64,000 nucleotides of DNA from Candidatus Latescibacterota bacterium (GCA_022827835.1 JAJEIO010000057.1:1-64000); one strand, 5' to 3'; shown: positions 1-9,313, counted from the first letter of the stretch. The notes: generated by a model from the letters alone, not told the origin. Numbers and translations are program-made.

Positions 1-2701
1 CGCTGCCGAGGAATAGCTCGCCATTGGCCTGCTGGGCAAAGTATTGATTGGAGGCAAAGTCCGCGTCGCCGATGACCACCAGTCGCGTCCGTCCCTCGGG
101 TGCCAAGCTGGTGTCAGCATCTGCGGAGACGGCCACACCCAGCGGCACCGGGCCACGCATATCTACTTCTGGGTCGAAATCCACCTCGCCGCCCTCGCCC
201 ATTATGGGCGCTAGGTCCGCTTCGCCCCAACTGCTTTTGTGGGTGTACGCCAACGCGGCGATATCTGGCTCCTTGAGCCGGTGTTCGGTCATCTGCACCG
301 AGCGCGCCAGCGGAAAGAAGCTCATCGTACCGCCGGACAACTTTTCGGTGATCGGGTGATCGCCGTAGTTGATGACTACCGGCACTGAGACATCCGCGCC
401 AAAAAGCTGGCCCAAGCCGCTCAAATCGACGACGAAGTCCTGCCCTAGCTCAACTGAGTACTCGTTCAGCAGTGCTTCAAGCCCGGTCGGCTGGCCCGGA
501 TCAAGCAAAAACAGCGCGCTGCCCCCGCGAGCCAAGTATTGCCCCAGTACTTCGGCCTCAGCCACGGCAAAGCGCTCCTTCGGCCCCAAGACTACCACTA
601 ATGTAGCGTCGTCGGGCACCGGCTCTGCGAGCGTCAATCCCCCTTCGACCGCGAAGTTTAGCTCCTTGAGGCGGCCTTTGAGGGTGGAATAGCCAAGCTC
701 ATCGACTTGGTCGAGTTCGGCCTCGCCGTGGCCGCTGGTGAAATAAGCCCTTAGCTCGCGGCCTTTGAGCGCCTTGAGAATGGCATTGCTCAACGCCTCT
801 TCGCTTTGGGCGGTGATGCGCTCCGTGCGCACTTGCCCTTCGTCGATCACTTCAATAATCGAAGTCCCGCGCTCGCGGATATTGTTCTGCTCGACGCGCA
901 GCCGGTTTTTCTGCGGATCGAGCAACTCGTAGTCGAAGTTGGACGACACATAGCTGTACTCCTTTAAGAGATCCTCAAAGCGCATGTTCTCCATCTCGCC
1001 CATGAAAGTCTTGACGCTGACGTACTGACCGTTGTCTGCGAGGGGTGAGAGAAGTCGGTGGGTATCGTCCGAGAGCGTAAACAGCGCGTCAGCCGTCATG
1101 TCCTTGCGGAGGTGGTAGCGGTCGCCGAGGAAGTTGACCAGCGCGGCAATGCCGAGCGAAATCACAATGCCCAACCCGGCCGCGCTCAAGTCGGCCAAGC
1201 TCCAGCGCCCCTTGCGCGATACTACCACAATGCCGACTAAGGCGATCAGCCCTGGGTAGAGCACCACGCTGAGCCAGAAGATCCACTCGCCATCGCTTTC
1301 AGTCAGGGCGATGGGGTTGTGGCCTGGCTCGCGGGGACGGATCGAGATCAGGGCCTCGTCCTCGGCCAGCCAGCTCAGGGCGTTGAGCGCCAAGTCGCCG
1401 TTGCCCTGGACGCCGAAGTACTGGTTGGTAGCAAAGTCCGAATCCCCAAAGACCACCAAGCGTCCCCCCGCCTCGGTGTCGCGGGCTGCAACAGCCAAGG
1501 ACACCGGCCCGGGCTGATCGACGCCCTCGTCGAGCTTGACCGTCTGATTGCCCTCAGTGGTGAGCACGCTCAAGTCGGTTTCGGCCCAACCGGCCTCCGA
1601 CGTCATAACCAAGGCCCCTCCCTCGCGGCCGCTGCTCTCGTCAAAGCGCACTGAGCGCCCGAGTTGGAAGAAGGTCATCAAACCCTGGTGCTTGCGCGTG
1701 ACCGGATGATCGCCGTAGGAAAGAGCGACCGGCGTGGTAAAATCAAGGCCGAAGAGCGAGCCAATGCCGCTGGTGTCGATAACGAAGTCGTCGCCGACCG
1801 CCACGCCCCACTCATCCAACAGCTCTGCTAAGCCACTGTCGGCGAGCGGGTCCAAGAGCAACAACAGGGCACCGCCTTCTGCTAGATAGGAGCGTATGGC
1901 CTCAACCTCCACCGGGAAGAAGGGCGTGCGCGGGCCAGCGATGACCAGCACGACACAATCTTCGGGCACCGCCCCCTCGCGGGCGAGAAAAAGCGAATCC
2001 TCGACCGCATAGTCGATCGCCCCCAATTGGACCTTTAACTGCTCTAGCCCATCGGGCTGACTGGCAAGCCGGCGCTCGCCGTGCCCCACCGTCAAATAAA
2101 TCCGGTCTTGGCGTTCGCGCGTCAGCTTGAGCAGCGAGTTGACGATCTCGCGCTCTTCAAGCTCGGTGATCTGCTGCTGTTTGTCGCCGCTTTCCAACAC
2201 CAGCGTGTCGTAGCGGCGGATGCCGTAGGCCTCGGTGCGGCGCGGGTCGCGGTCCGGGTCGATGAATTCGTAGCTGAAGCGAGTGTTGTACGTCTCCAAC
2301 TCGGCCAGCAGCAGTTCGAGTTCGGCGTTTTCTCCCCCCTCCATAAAGGCGAGGGCATGAACATCCCGGTCCAGCGCCTTGAGCGTCTCCACCGTCAAAT
2401 CGGCGAGGCTGTGTAGCTGACCCTCAGTCAGGTCGAAGCGCTCGGGATAGCGGTTGCCCAAAAAATTGACCATGGCCACAATGCCAAATACCATGATGCC
2501 GCCCCAAAAGGCGTTGAGCCAGCGGCCGTACTGGCGGAAGAGCGCCGGATTGAGCAGGCCGGCCGCGGCCACCATCAGGGCACCGAGTGCCAGGTTGAAA
2601 AGCCCGATTGAGCCACTCTCGGCATTGAGCAAATAGGCTAGGCCACCCGCGACCATCAGCGCCGCACCGACGAGCCCCAAGGGCGTGGTATATGCCTTCA
2701 T
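1..2701 (-). CDS. GldG-like ABC transporter auxiliary protein, internally duplicated (partial, 3' end outside window)
   Basis: An open frame of 900 codons runs from an ATG at 2701 to the window edge with no stop. It begins 2 bp after the permease stop. The N-terminus has about three membrane segments (residues ~8-80), followed by the extracytoplasmic GldG/ABC_transp_aux fold. That whole unit then repeats. VNFLGNRY near residue 78 recurs as VNFLGDRY near 522. YGDHPVT recurs as YGDHPIT. GDSDFATNQYF near 418 recurs as GDADFASNQYF near 875. Two more membrane segments (~483-530) separate the units. Family members I know carry one such unit beside the ATPase and permease, as here. By analogy with GldA/F/G it is a membrane-anchored partner of the ABC exporter; its substrate is unknown. 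The C-terminus is not visible. Confidence 0.85.
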   Translation of the reverse strand, partial: MKAYTTPLGLVGAALMVAGGLAYLLNAESGSIGLFNLALGALMVAAAGLLNPALFRQYGRWLNAFWGGIMVFGIVAMVNFLGNRYPERFDLTEGQLHSLADLTVETLKALDRDVHALAFMEGGENAELELLLAELETYNTRFSYEFIDPDRDPRRTEAYGIRRYDTLVLESGDKQQQITELEEREIVNSLLKLTRERQDRIYLTVGHGERRLASQPDGLEQLKVQLGAIDYAVEDSLFLAREGAVPEDCVVLVIAGPRTPFFPVEVEAIRSYLAEGGALLLLLDPLADSGLAELLDEWGVAVGDDFVIDTSGIGSLFGLDFTTPVALSYGDHPVTRKHQGLMTFFQLGRSVRFDESSGREGGALVMTSEAGWAETDLSVLTTEGNQTVKLDEGVDQPGPVSLAVAARDTEAGGRLVVFGDSDFATNQYFGVQGNGDLALNALSWLAEDEALISIRPREPGHNPIALTESDGEWIFWLSVVLYPGLIALVGIVVVSRKGRWSLADLSAAGLGIVISLGIAALVNFLGDRYHLRKDMTADALFTLSDDTHRLLSPLADNGQYVSVKTFMGEMENMRFEDLLKEYSYVSSNFDYELLDPQKNRLRVEQNNIRERGTSIIEVIDEGQVRTERITAQSEEALSNAILKALKGRELRAYFTSGHGEAELDQVDELGYSTLKGRLKELNFAVEGGLTLAEPVPDDATLVVVLGPKERFAVAEAEVLGQYLARGGSALFLLDPGQPTGLEALLNEYSVELGQDFVVDLSGLGQLFGADVSVPVVINYGDHPITEKLSGGTMSFFPLARSVQMTEHRLKEPDIAALAYTHKSSWGEADLAPIMGEGGEVDFDPEVDMRGPVPLGVAVSADADTSLAPEGRTRLVVIGDADFASNQYFAQQANGELFLGS

Positions 2702-2703
2702 GC

Positions 2704-3486
2704 TCAGCGCCTCCATCTCCGCGATTCAATGACGCGCGTGGTCAAAAACAAGCAGAAAAACGTAAAGCTCAGGTAGAACACCACGTCCTTGGTGTCGATG
2801 ACGCCGCGCTGGAAATCTTCGAGGTGTGCTATAAAGGAGAGGTACTGCAGGATTTTAGCAGCCGTCGGACCAGCAAAGCTAGCCGACCAGTCGATGAGCC
2901 AAAACAGGAGCAACATGCCAAAAGTCAGTAACACGGCGACGATCTGATTTTCAGTCAGCGCCGAGGCCAAGATGCCCACGGAGATGAAGGTCGCGCCGAG
3001 GAACAAGTAGCCTAAATAACCGGAAAAAATCGGGCCCCAGTCGGGCGAGCCGTACACTTCGAGGATGAGAAAGTAAATCAGCGTCAGACTCACAATGATG
3101 CCATAGAGCGAAAAGCAGGCAAAAAACTTGCCCAACATCACCTCGATGGTGCGCAGCGGCGAGGTCATCAGCAATTCGATGGTACCCGACTTTTTCTCCT
3201 CGGCAAACAGCCGCATGGTCAGCATCGGGATGACCAAGAGCCAGATGAAGTCCATGACCGCGAAGAATTGGGTGACGACCATCTCGTTGAGATTGAGCGC
3301 CGGCATCCCCCCCATACCCATCTGCGCCCGCTGGCCAAACTGCAAGCACCAGAGGTTGAACTGCATCAGGATGTTGCGAAACAGATAGCCCGAGAGAAAC
3401 AGGAACACGCCAGCGATCACATAGGCGACCGGCGAAACAAAATAGGAGCGCATCTCCTTGGTGTACACAGCGGCAAAATTACGCAT
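2704..3486 (-). CDS. ABC-2 type transporter permease (GldF-like)
   Basis: A 260-residue, strongly hydrophobic protein with about six predicted membrane segments, starting with MRNFAAVYTKEMRSYF, typical of ABC-2 permeases. The conserved stretch FAEEKKSGTIELLMTSP is the cytoplasmic loop seen in GldF/NatB-like subunits. It lies between the ATPase gene (1 bp gap upstream) and the GldG-like gene (2 bp gap downstream), so the three should be co-translated and form one transporter. In Bacteroidetes the equivalent GldA/F/G set is linked to gliding, but similar sets are common in non-gliding bacteria, so no motility role is inferred. Confidence 0.88.
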   Translation of the reverse strand: MRNFAAVYTKEMRSYFVSPVAYVIAGVFLFLSGYLFRNILMQFNLWCLQFGQRAQMGMGGMPALNLNEMVVTQFFAVMDFIWLLVIPMLTMRLFAEEKKSGTIELLMTSPLRTIEVMLGKFFACFSLYGIIVSLTLIYFLILEVYGSPDWGPIFSGYLGYLFLGATFISVGILASALTENQIVAVLLTFGMLLLFWLIDWSASFAGPTAAKILQYLSFIAHLEDFQRGVIDTKDVVFYLSFTFFCLFLTTRVIESRRWRR

Positions 3487-3487
3487 T

Positions 3488-4420
3488 TTAAGCTGCTACC
3501 TCCTCGCTAGTCAGGCTCAGGAAAATGTCTTCGAGGGTCATGTCGAGCGGCCGCAATTCGCGCAGACTGAAGCCGCTTTCCACGACCTTGCGGGTCAGGT
3601 CGTCGCGCACGTCGGCACCGGGTGCGCTCGTCACCACATACACGCCCTCGTCACCACCGGCTTCCACCTCCAGCACGCCCTCTAGCTGGCCGATCATGCC
3701 CAGCACCTGCTCGCTGGGGCCGTCTATATGGGCGCGCAGCACTTCGCCCTCCTTGAGCTGGGCCATGAGACTTTCGGGCGTGCCTTGGCCGGCGATGCGG
3801 CCGTTGTTGATGATCGCCACGTGCCCGCAGGTCATGCTCACCTCCGACAGGATGTGAGTGCTGAGAATGACCGTATGGTCGCCCCCCAGCCCCTTGATGA
3901 CCTCGCGGATTTCGATGATCTGCTTGGGGTCGAGACCCACAGTCGGCTCATCGAGGATGAGCACCTCTGGCTCGTGGACGAGGGCCTGGGCTAAACCGAC
4001 GCGCTGCCGATAGCCCTTGGACAGGTGGCCGATCACTGTGTGCCGCTGGTGGGCAATGCCGGTTTTTTCCATGGTGTCGTCGATCCGGCTGTTGAGAGCC
4101 GCACTGGGCACGCCCTTGATTTTGGCGACAAAGCGCAAATAGGCATCTACCGTCATATCGTGGTAGAGCGGCGGCTGTTCGGGCAGATAGCCAATGCGCT
4201 TGCGCACCTCCATAGACTCTTCGATGATGTCGAAACCAGCAACTTTGGCTTCGCCCTGCGAAGGTGGCAGATAACAGGTAAGTATGCGCATCGTCGTAGT
4301 CTTGCCCGCGCCATTCGGCCCGAGGAAACCGAGGACGACGCCCTTGTCAACATTAAAGGACACATTCTCCACGGCGACGACATCTCCGTAGTGTTTGGAC
4401 AGTTCGCGTACTTCAATCAC
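3488..4420 (-). CDS. ABC transporter ATP-binding protein (GldA/CcmA-like)
   Basis: 310 residues. Walker A GPNGAGKTT (~34-42), signature LSKGYRQRV, Walker B VLILDEPTVGLDP and the H-loop STHIL are all intact. It powers the ABC-2 permease encoded 1 bp downstream. The start is a GTG at 4420, preceded by the strong ribosome binding site AGGAGG about 8 nt upstream. That site lies just after the stop of the DUF58 gene (4434). A longer frame extends upstream but overlaps DUF58 with non-family sequence, so it was rejected. The C-terminal ~80 residues match the extension of GldA-type ATPases. Confidence 0.92.
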   Translation of the reverse strand: MIEVRELSKHYGDVVAVENVSFNVDKGVVLGFLGPNGAGKTTTMRILTCYLPPSQGEAKVAGFDIIEESMEVRKRIGYLPEQPPLYHDMTVDAYLRFVAKIKGVPSAALNSRIDDTMEKTGIAHQRHTVIGHLSKGYRQRVGLAQALVHEPEVLILDEPTVGLDPKQIIEIREVIKGLGGDHTVILSTHILSEVSMTCGHVAIINNGRIAGQGTPESLMAQLKEGEVLRAHIDGPSEQVLGMIGQLEGVLEVEAGGDEGVYVVTSAPGADVRDDLTRKVVESGFSLRELRPLDMTLEDIFLSLTSEEVAA

Positions 4421-4433
4421 CGTAACTTCCTCC

Positions 4434-5309
4434 TTAGTGTCGCTGCATCCGCGCGCGAAAAAAGTGAATGAGAGGTTCGACATAAGGGCGCGACAGATCA
4501 ATCGCGATTTCGTCAACGCCCGCTTTGTGCAATAAAGTGCTGCGGCGCTCGGCCGTGGCCCGCTGTTCGGCGGCGAAAAACGCGCGCACGCCTTCGTGGC
4601 CGCTATCGACGAGCACCTGTTGGCCGGTCTCGGCGTCTTGCAAGTTGATAAAACCAACATCGGGTAGCTCCCACTCGCGCGGGTCGCTCACCACCACGGC
4701 GATCAAATCGTGGCGCTGGCTCAAGTGCCGCAACGCCGGCTCGTAGCCTTGGTCGAGAAAATCGGAGATGACAAAGATCACGCTGCGGCGGTGCAAGACG
4801 CGGCTGAGGTATTCCAAAGCTCCGGCGATGGAGGTCTTGCGCCCCTGCGGCTGAAAGTACAGCAGTTCGCGCAGGACGCGCAGCACATGCTTGCGCCCCT
4901 TTTTCGGCGGCACGAAGACCTCAACCTCGTCGGTGAAGATGAGCAGTCCCACGCGGTCGTTGTTCTTGATCGCGCTAAAGGCCAACAGCGCTGAAACTTC
5001 GACCCCTATTTCCCCTTTCATCTGCTGCTGTGAGCCAAAGGCCCCAGACGCGCTGGCATCTACCACCAGCACGGCGGTCAGCTCGCGCTCTTCGTCGAAT
5101 ATTTTGATGAAGGGTGTTCCCACCCGTGCCGTTACGTTCCAGTCGATGTGGCGCACATCGTCGCCGGGCTGGTATTCGCGCGCCTCGGCAAACTCCATCC
5201 CCCGCCCCTTGAACGCCGAGTGGTATTCTCCGGCGAAGAGGTTGTTCACCATGCTGCGGGTGTGAATCTCGATCAGGCGAACTTTGTCGAGTATCTCTTT
5301 GGGAATCAC
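4434..5309 (-). CDS. DUF58 domain protein (vWA-like, MoxR partner)
   Basis: About 291 residues from a GTG at 5309 (IPKEILDKVRLIEIHTRS). The conserved DUF58 block is present: GMEFAEAREYQPGDDVRHIDWNVTAR near residue 45, then a vWA-like core (AVLVVDASASG, VIFVISDFLD). DUF58 proteins are encoded next to MoxR ATPases across bacteria and are thought to act with them in assembling or maturing membrane or secreted complexes; the details are not settled. Here moxR lies 19 bp upstream and the ABC genes follow, so one operon is likely. The upstream extension of the frame overlaps moxR and was rejected. The Ser-x-Ser of the metal site in ASASG is only partly canonical. Confidence 0.88.
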   Translation of the reverse strand: MIPKEILDKVRLIEIHTRSMVNNLFAGEYHSAFKGRGMEFAEAREYQPGDDVRHIDWNVTARVGTPFIKIFDEERELTAVLVVDASASGAFGSQQQMKGEIGVEVSALLAFSAIKNNDRVGLLIFTDEVEVFVPPKKGRKHVLRVLRELLYFQPQGRKTSIAGALEYLSRVLHRRSVIFVISDFLDQGYEPALRHLSQRHDLIAVVVSDPREWELPDVGFINLQDAETGQQVLVDSGHEGVRAFFAAEQRATAERRSTLLHKAGVDEIAIDLSRPYVEPLIHFFRARMQRH

Positions 5310-5328
5310 GGTTCGGCTCGCCTTGGCT

Positions 5329-6345
5329 TCAGGGAACTTCGATGTGGTCGAAAAGCTGCTGCACGATGTGATCGCTGTCGATTTCTTCGGCCTCGGCCTC
5401 ATACGAGGCAATGATCCGATGCCTGAGCACATCGGCCCCCACGGCCTTGACATCTTCCGGGGTGACGTAGCCGCGCCGCTGGATGAAGGCGTGGGCGCGC
5501 GCCGTGCGAACGAGGAAAATAGCAGCCCGCGGCGAGGCCCCGTACTCGATCAGCGGTGCCATGTCGGCCAGCCCGTAGTCGGCCGGTCGCCGGGTGGCTT
5601 GGACGAGATCGACGACGTAATCCTTGATCTTGTCGTCGATATAGACGATCTCCACCACCTCGCGCAGGCGGCGTATTTCGTCGATGCCCACCGTTTGCTC
5701 TACCTCAATCAGATTGTCGTTGGCCATGCGGTCCAATATCAGCCGCTCCTCGGCACGCGATGGGTAATCGACTTTCACCTTGAGCATGAAGCGATCGACT
5801 TGGGCTTCGGGCAGCGGGTAGGTTCCCTCTTGATCAATCGGGTTCTGGGTGGCCATGACCAAGAACGGGTCGTCGAGCGCGTAGGTTTCCTCGCCGATGG
5901 TCACCTGCCGCTCCTGCATGCACTCCAAGAGCGCGCTCTGCACTTTGGCCGGTGCTCGGTTGATCTCGTCGGCCAAGATCAAATGGGCGAAGATCGGGCC
6001 TTTCTTGGGAATGAAGACCCCTTGGTGCTGGTTGTAGATGGTGGTCCCGGTCAGATCGGCGGGCAAAAGATCGGGGGTAAACTGGATCCGCTTGAACTGG
6101 GCCGCTACGATCCTCGCCAGCGTCGCTACCGTCAGGGTCTTGGCTAGTCCAGGCACCCCTTCGAGGAGGATGTGGCCATTGCACAATAGCCCCATCAGGA
6201 TTCGCTCTACCATGGTGCGTTGGCCGACGATGACCCGGTCCATTTCCTGCAAGATGCGCTCTACCACCGCGCTCTCGCGCTGGACCTGCTCGCTAATGGC
6301 GTGGATGTCTATTGTTGTTTGCGTCATCGGCTGTAATCTCGACAT
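5329..6345 (-). CDS. MoxR family AAA+ ATPase
   Basis: 338 residues. Walker A GVPGLAKT (~63-70), Walker B ILADEINRAP, sensor-1 ATQNP and the MoxR C-terminal lid are visible. MoxR proteins are chaperone-like ATPases that work with DUF58/vWA proteins. It is first in the five-gene run moxR, DUF58, ABC ATPase, permease, GldG-like. Two ATGs are possible, at 6345 and at 6327 (MTQTTIDIHA); neither has a clear ribosome binding site. A terminator for the preceding transcript lies just upstream, so this operon probably has its own promoter in 6346-6420, though no convincing boxes were found. Confidence 0.93.
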   Translation of the reverse strand: MSRLQPMTQTTIDIHAISEQVQRESAVVERILQEMDRVIVGQRTMVERILMGLLCNGHILLEGVPGLAKTLTVATLARIVAAQFKRIQFTPDLLPADLTGTTIYNQHQGVFIPKKGPIFAHLILADEINRAPAKVQSALLECMQERQVTIGEETYALDDPFLVMATQNPIDQEGTYPLPEAQVDRFMLKVKVDYPSRAEERLILDRMANDNLIEVEQTVGIDEIRRLREVVEIVYIDDKIKDYVVDLVQATRRPADYGLADMAPLIEYGASPRAAIFLVRTARAHAFIQRRGYVTPEDVKAVGADVLRHRIIASYEAEAEEIDSDHIVQQLFDHIEVP

Positions 6346-6360
6346 GCTTAGGCTTCAGCC

Positions 6361-6392
6361 AATAAAAAACCGCCCTGCGGATTCGCAAGCGG
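6361..6392 (-). terminator. Rho-independent terminator after the TPR lipoprotein gene
   Basis: On the minus strand CCGCTTGCG and CGCAGGGCGG form a 9-bp stem with one bulge and a 4-nt loop, followed by TTTTTTATT. It lies about 45 bp past the stop of the TPR lipoprotein gene and before moxR, separating the two transcripts. Confidence 0.75.
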
Positions 6393-6435
6393 CTGGGCCC
6401 ATCTGCCTCAAACCTCTATGGCAACTTCTAACGTG

Positions 6436-6927
6436 TTAAGGAGCGGCAGCTTCGTCCTGAAATTGAACCCATTCTTGAGGAGTGCGTCCAACGTTGGGCA
6501 ACAGGTGCCGGGCGCTGGCCGCGAGTTCGGAATCTGGGTAATTCTCAATCACGCGCTGATAGGCCCGCCGCGCTTGCGCTAGGTCGCGGATGTGCTCCTC
6601 GTATATAAAGGCGATCATAAATTGGGCTTCGTCGCCGTGCTCGCTAGCGGGATATTCGGCCAACACGCGTTCGTAATAGCTAATGGCCTCCTGCATCTTC
6701 CCTTGCTGCTGGGCCAAGCCGGCGAGTTTTCTCAGCGCCTCCGGTGCCTTGGGAGATTGGCCAAAGCGTTCGATAAAAGCCGTAAAATGCGCGACCGCTT
6801 GGTCGGCCGTGGCGGGATCAACCGCCGCGGCCTCGCCGGCCGCGAACAGCTCTTCAGCGCTTTGCTGACCGCAACCTGTCCACCAAGACCCGGCGATAAA
6901 TATTCCCAGTAATATCCTCGACCACAT
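6436..6927 (-). CDS. TPR-repeat lipoprotein (BamD/CpoB-like)
   Basis: 163 residues. The N-terminus is a short hydrophobic segment ending in a lipobox-like WWTGC, so Cys19 is probably lipidated. The rest is made of TPR/Sel1-like helices (residues ~40-150) with the spacing seen in BamD, YbgF/CpoB and other tetratricopeptide lipoproteins (AISYYERVLAEYP, ARRAYQRVIENYP). It is too short to be full BamD. It is likely periplasmic, membrane-anchored and protein-binding; the partner is unknown. A terminator follows it at 6361-6392. Confidence 0.75.
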   Translation of the reverse strand: MWSRILLGIFIAGSWWTGCGQQSAEELFAAGEAAAVDPATADQAVAHFTAFIERFGQSPKAPEALRKLAGLAQQQGKMQEAISYYERVLAEYPASEHGDEAQFMIAFIYEEHIRDLAQARRAYQRVIENYPDSELAASARHLLPNVGRTPQEWVQFQDEAAAP

Positions 6928-6962
6928 CTATAATTTAACCGAGCATCGCGCGGGAAAGTTCC

Positions 6963-7250
6963 TCAATCGGCTTTGGCGACATTCGCTTTGCTATCGCCCT
7001 TTTTGTCGCCTGCCTTGCTGCTGCCGCTGTCTTTATCGGCCTTAGCCGCCTTCTGGTATCCATCGCTGCGATAGTCCGTTATGTAAAAGCCCGTCCCCTT
7101 GAAAAGCAGGCCGCCGCCCATGCCGATGAGCCGCTTGACCGGGCCTTTACAACTTGCTTCCGGGCAGATTTGGCGCGGCTCGGCCGTAATGCTTTGAAAC
7201 TCTTCAAACCGGTGGCCGCACTGCTGACATTCGTATTCGTATGTGGGCAT
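6963..7250 (-). CDS. FmdB-type zinc ribbon protein
   Basis: 95 residues beginning MPTYEYECQQCGHRFE, the family hallmark. Cysteines in CQQC and in CPEASC supply the zinc ribbon, followed by the GGGLLFKGTGFYITDY motif of FmdB proteins. The tail is rich in Lys, Ser and Asp and probably disordered. The function of the family is not established; it was first noted as a putative regulator near amidase genes. The chosen start is ATG 7250, because an upstream in-frame extension overlaps the preceding gene and lacks family similarity. A second member of the family lies at 50,509-50,733. Confidence 0.88.
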   Translation of the reverse strand: MPTYEYECQQCGHRFEEFQSITAEPRQICPEASCKGPVKRLIGMGGGLLFKGTGFYITDYRSDGYQKAAKADKDSGSSKAGDKKGDSKANVAKAD

Positions 7251-7306
7251 GGCGTTGGCTCTCGTTATAACTAAAAATACAAACTTATTAATATAAATTC
7301 GGTCAA

Positions 7307-9313
7307 CTAGGGACGCAATACTTGGCGATGCATTGAGTCCCATCCGGCGGCACCCATTTCCGGGAGATCGCCCGTGCCGAGGGAGCGCACCTTGTCGTGC
7401 TCGATTTTGAGCAAGGTCAGCGCGCTATTGGAGCGCACGTCCGGGGACAGAGAAATGGTGCCCGAGGCTCCTTGGTAGAAACGGACCGTAGCCAACCACT
7501 CAATTAGCGCGGCTGGATCGCGGTGCCCCTGCTCCCACCCGTCAATGAGCAAGCGGGTGGCGTCGTAACCAGCCGCCGCGTAGTGTGGGTCGCGGCGGAA
7601 TTGCTTGCGAAAGTTGCTGACAAACGACTGCTCAGCCGCGGACTCGGCCGGCCACGCGGAAACGAAAATGACCCCGTCGAAATTTTTGCGCTCGCCCGGG
7701 CGCATCTGCCGGATGGCTTCGGGATCCCACCAAGCATCGTTGCCGAGGACTTGGGTCTGCAAGCGGTGAAAATGCACCTGCGGCGCGATCGTCTTGGCGT
7801 CCGCAAAGTTCTCGACCACCACCACCACCCCGTCGATGGTGTCGATAAACATGTCCGCTTTTAGCTCTTCCTCGACTTTTAGCTCTTCTTCGACCACCTC
7901 AAGCGTGTCGGGCGGCGGCGGTCTCAGCGCAAAACCAGCCTTGCGAATCTCCTCGAAGACGTAGCGGAAATCCGTGGTCTTTTCGGGCACATACCAATCG
8001 CTGTGCGCGATCTGGCCGCCGTTGCGCTCGGCAATGCGGGTAAACTCGCGCGCGAAATCCCAGCCGTAGTCGCTGAGAGGGGAAATAATCGCCAAGTGCT
8101 CCAAGCCGAGGACGAGAGTCGCGTACTCGCCCAACAGACGCGCTTGTGTTTTCGAGACTGTGCTCAACTGGAAAATACTGTGGCCGAGCGAATCCAAGCC
8201 GCTCTGTCGAGCCAGCGGCACCAGCAGGGGAACGCCAGCGCGCCCCGCGACCGTGGCCGCCACCACGCTTTCTCTGCTCCAGAGCGGGCCGACGATGGCC
8301 ACGACGCCTTGATCCAGCAGCCGCTGGGCACCGTACGCCACGCGCAACAAACCGCTGGCCAGGCTTTCGCTAATGTCGCTGCTGTGATCGGTAGCGATGG
8401 GTAAATTCCCGTAGTCAATCCCGGTATCGTCAACTACCAGTTCAAAGGGACTGTCGGCCTCCCGATTGGCCAACAGTACGCCCTGGCGGAGTTCCTCGCC
8501 GTACTGTTGGTCCGGCCCAGTAAGCGGCAGCAGTAAGCCCAACCGGGGCGATTCCGAACCAACGCGCGGGCTATATGCGGTCAGATCACTCCCCCAGACG
8601 GCGGCTATCGGAGCGAATATGCCACTGACGACGCTGTCGCGATAAGTTTGCATTGCCTGAGCGGCTTCCTCTTGCCAGCCGAGGCGCTGATACCAGCGCG
8701 CCCGGCCGAAGAACAGAGCTTCGCGCAGACGCCCAGCCCCTACGGCCTGACGCAGACGCGTCCGCTCTTGTTCTTTTAGTTGTCCGTTCCAATACATGGC
8801 CGCCAACCGCTCGGCTGCTTGGGCTTGAATGCCAAGCGGGGCTTGCGTGGCCAACAAACGACCGTACTGGGATGCGGCCTCAAAGTAGTGCTTGCTGTTG
8901 AAAAACGAGTCGCCAATCAACAGCCGGGCATTGGGCAGGTAGCGGCTGGTAGGAAACCTACGCTGCAAGACCAAGGCTGCGTCGATGGCTTCGGCAAAGC
9001 GCCCTAAGCGGTACATGGCTTTTCCCACGAGGAACTGACCGGCACTGGACCGCTGATTAATTGGGAACTCCGCTAGCTGCCGCAGATGATTGAGAGCTTC
9101 GTCGAAACGCCCCTGTTTATAAGCTGCAAGCCCATTGCCAAAAACCTTTTCGGCGTCGGCCGAATACGTCCACGTGCGCGCCTGACCTTCGGCGAAGTTC
9201 GGCATCAGCACCGCCGCAAAGACCACGCATACGTAGCGAGCAATGTACTGCCGACAACGGGGCCTAGGTTGTCCGCATCTGAGAGGACGAGTATATTTTT
9301 TACGCCACGGCAT
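7307..9313 (-). CDS. TPR plus periplasmic-binding-fold protein (LpoA-like penicillin-binding protein activator)
   Basis: About 668 residues from ATG 9313, which has AAGGAAAGG about 8 nt upstream. A signal-peptide-like hydrophobic stretch (~residues 28-45, ending near FAEGQA) is followed by TPR-like helices (~50-210) and a type 1 periplasmic-binding fold (~235-640; GLLLPLTGPDQQYGEEL, VAIVGPLWS). This order matches LpoA/YraM and related branched-chain amino-acid-binding-like proteins. LpoA activates a penicillin-binding protein at the outer membrane; no lipobox is obvious here, so the role is only suggested. An 8-residue repeat (EEELKVEEELKA, ~residue 485) forms a small acidic insertion. Divergent from the ClpX-like gene, with 27 bp between start codons. 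Confidence 0.75.
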   Translation of the reverse strand: MPWRKKYTRPLRCGQPRPRCRQYIARYVCVVFAAVLMPNFAEGQARTWTYSADAEKVFGNGLAAYKQGRFDEALNHLRQLAEFPINQRSSAGQFLVGKAMYRLGRFAEAIDAALVLQRRFPTSRYLPNARLLIGDSFFNSKHYFEAASQYGRLLATQAPLGIQAQAAERLAAMYWNGQLKEQERTRLRQAVGAGRLREALFFGRARWYQRLGWQEEAAQAMQTYRDSVVSGIFAPIAAVWGSDLTAYSPRVGSESPRLGLLLPLTGPDQQYGEELRQGVLLANREADSPFELVVDDTGIDYGNLPIATDHSSDISESLASGLLRVAYGAQRLLDQGVVAIVGPLWSRESVVAATVAGRAGVPLLVPLARQSGLDSLGHSIFQLSTVSKTQARLLGEYATLVLGLEHLAIISPLSDYGWDFAREFTRIAERNGGQIAHSDWYVPEKTTDFRYVFEEIRKAGFALRPPPPDTLEVVEEELKVEEELKADMFIDTIDGVVVVVENFADAKTIAPQVHFHRLQTQVLGNDAWWDPEAIRQMRPGERKNFDGVIFVSAWPAESAAEQSFVSNFRKQFRRDPHYAAAGYDATRLLIDGWEQGHRDPAALIEWLATVRFYQGASGTISLSPDVRSNSALTLLKIEHDKVRSLGTGDLPEMGAAGWDSMHRQVLRP

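Noticed and set aside
1100..1300. Possible fusion error or frameshift joining two separate gldG genes
   Set aside because: Frame was followed codon by codon from 2701 to 2 with no stop or shift, and the junction holds ordinary membrane segments.
4421..4660. N-terminal extension of the ABC ATPase frame
   Set aside because: It overlaps the DUF58 gene, has low-complexity non-family sequence, and the GTG at 4420 has a strong ribosome binding site.
5310..5453. N-terminal extension of the DUF58 frame
   Set aside because: It overlaps moxR in another frame and shows no DUF58 similarity.
7855..7905. Short tandem repeat in the LpoA-like gene
   Set aside because: Only about two 18-bp copies encoding an acidic stretch; a simple in-frame duplication, not a repeat array.
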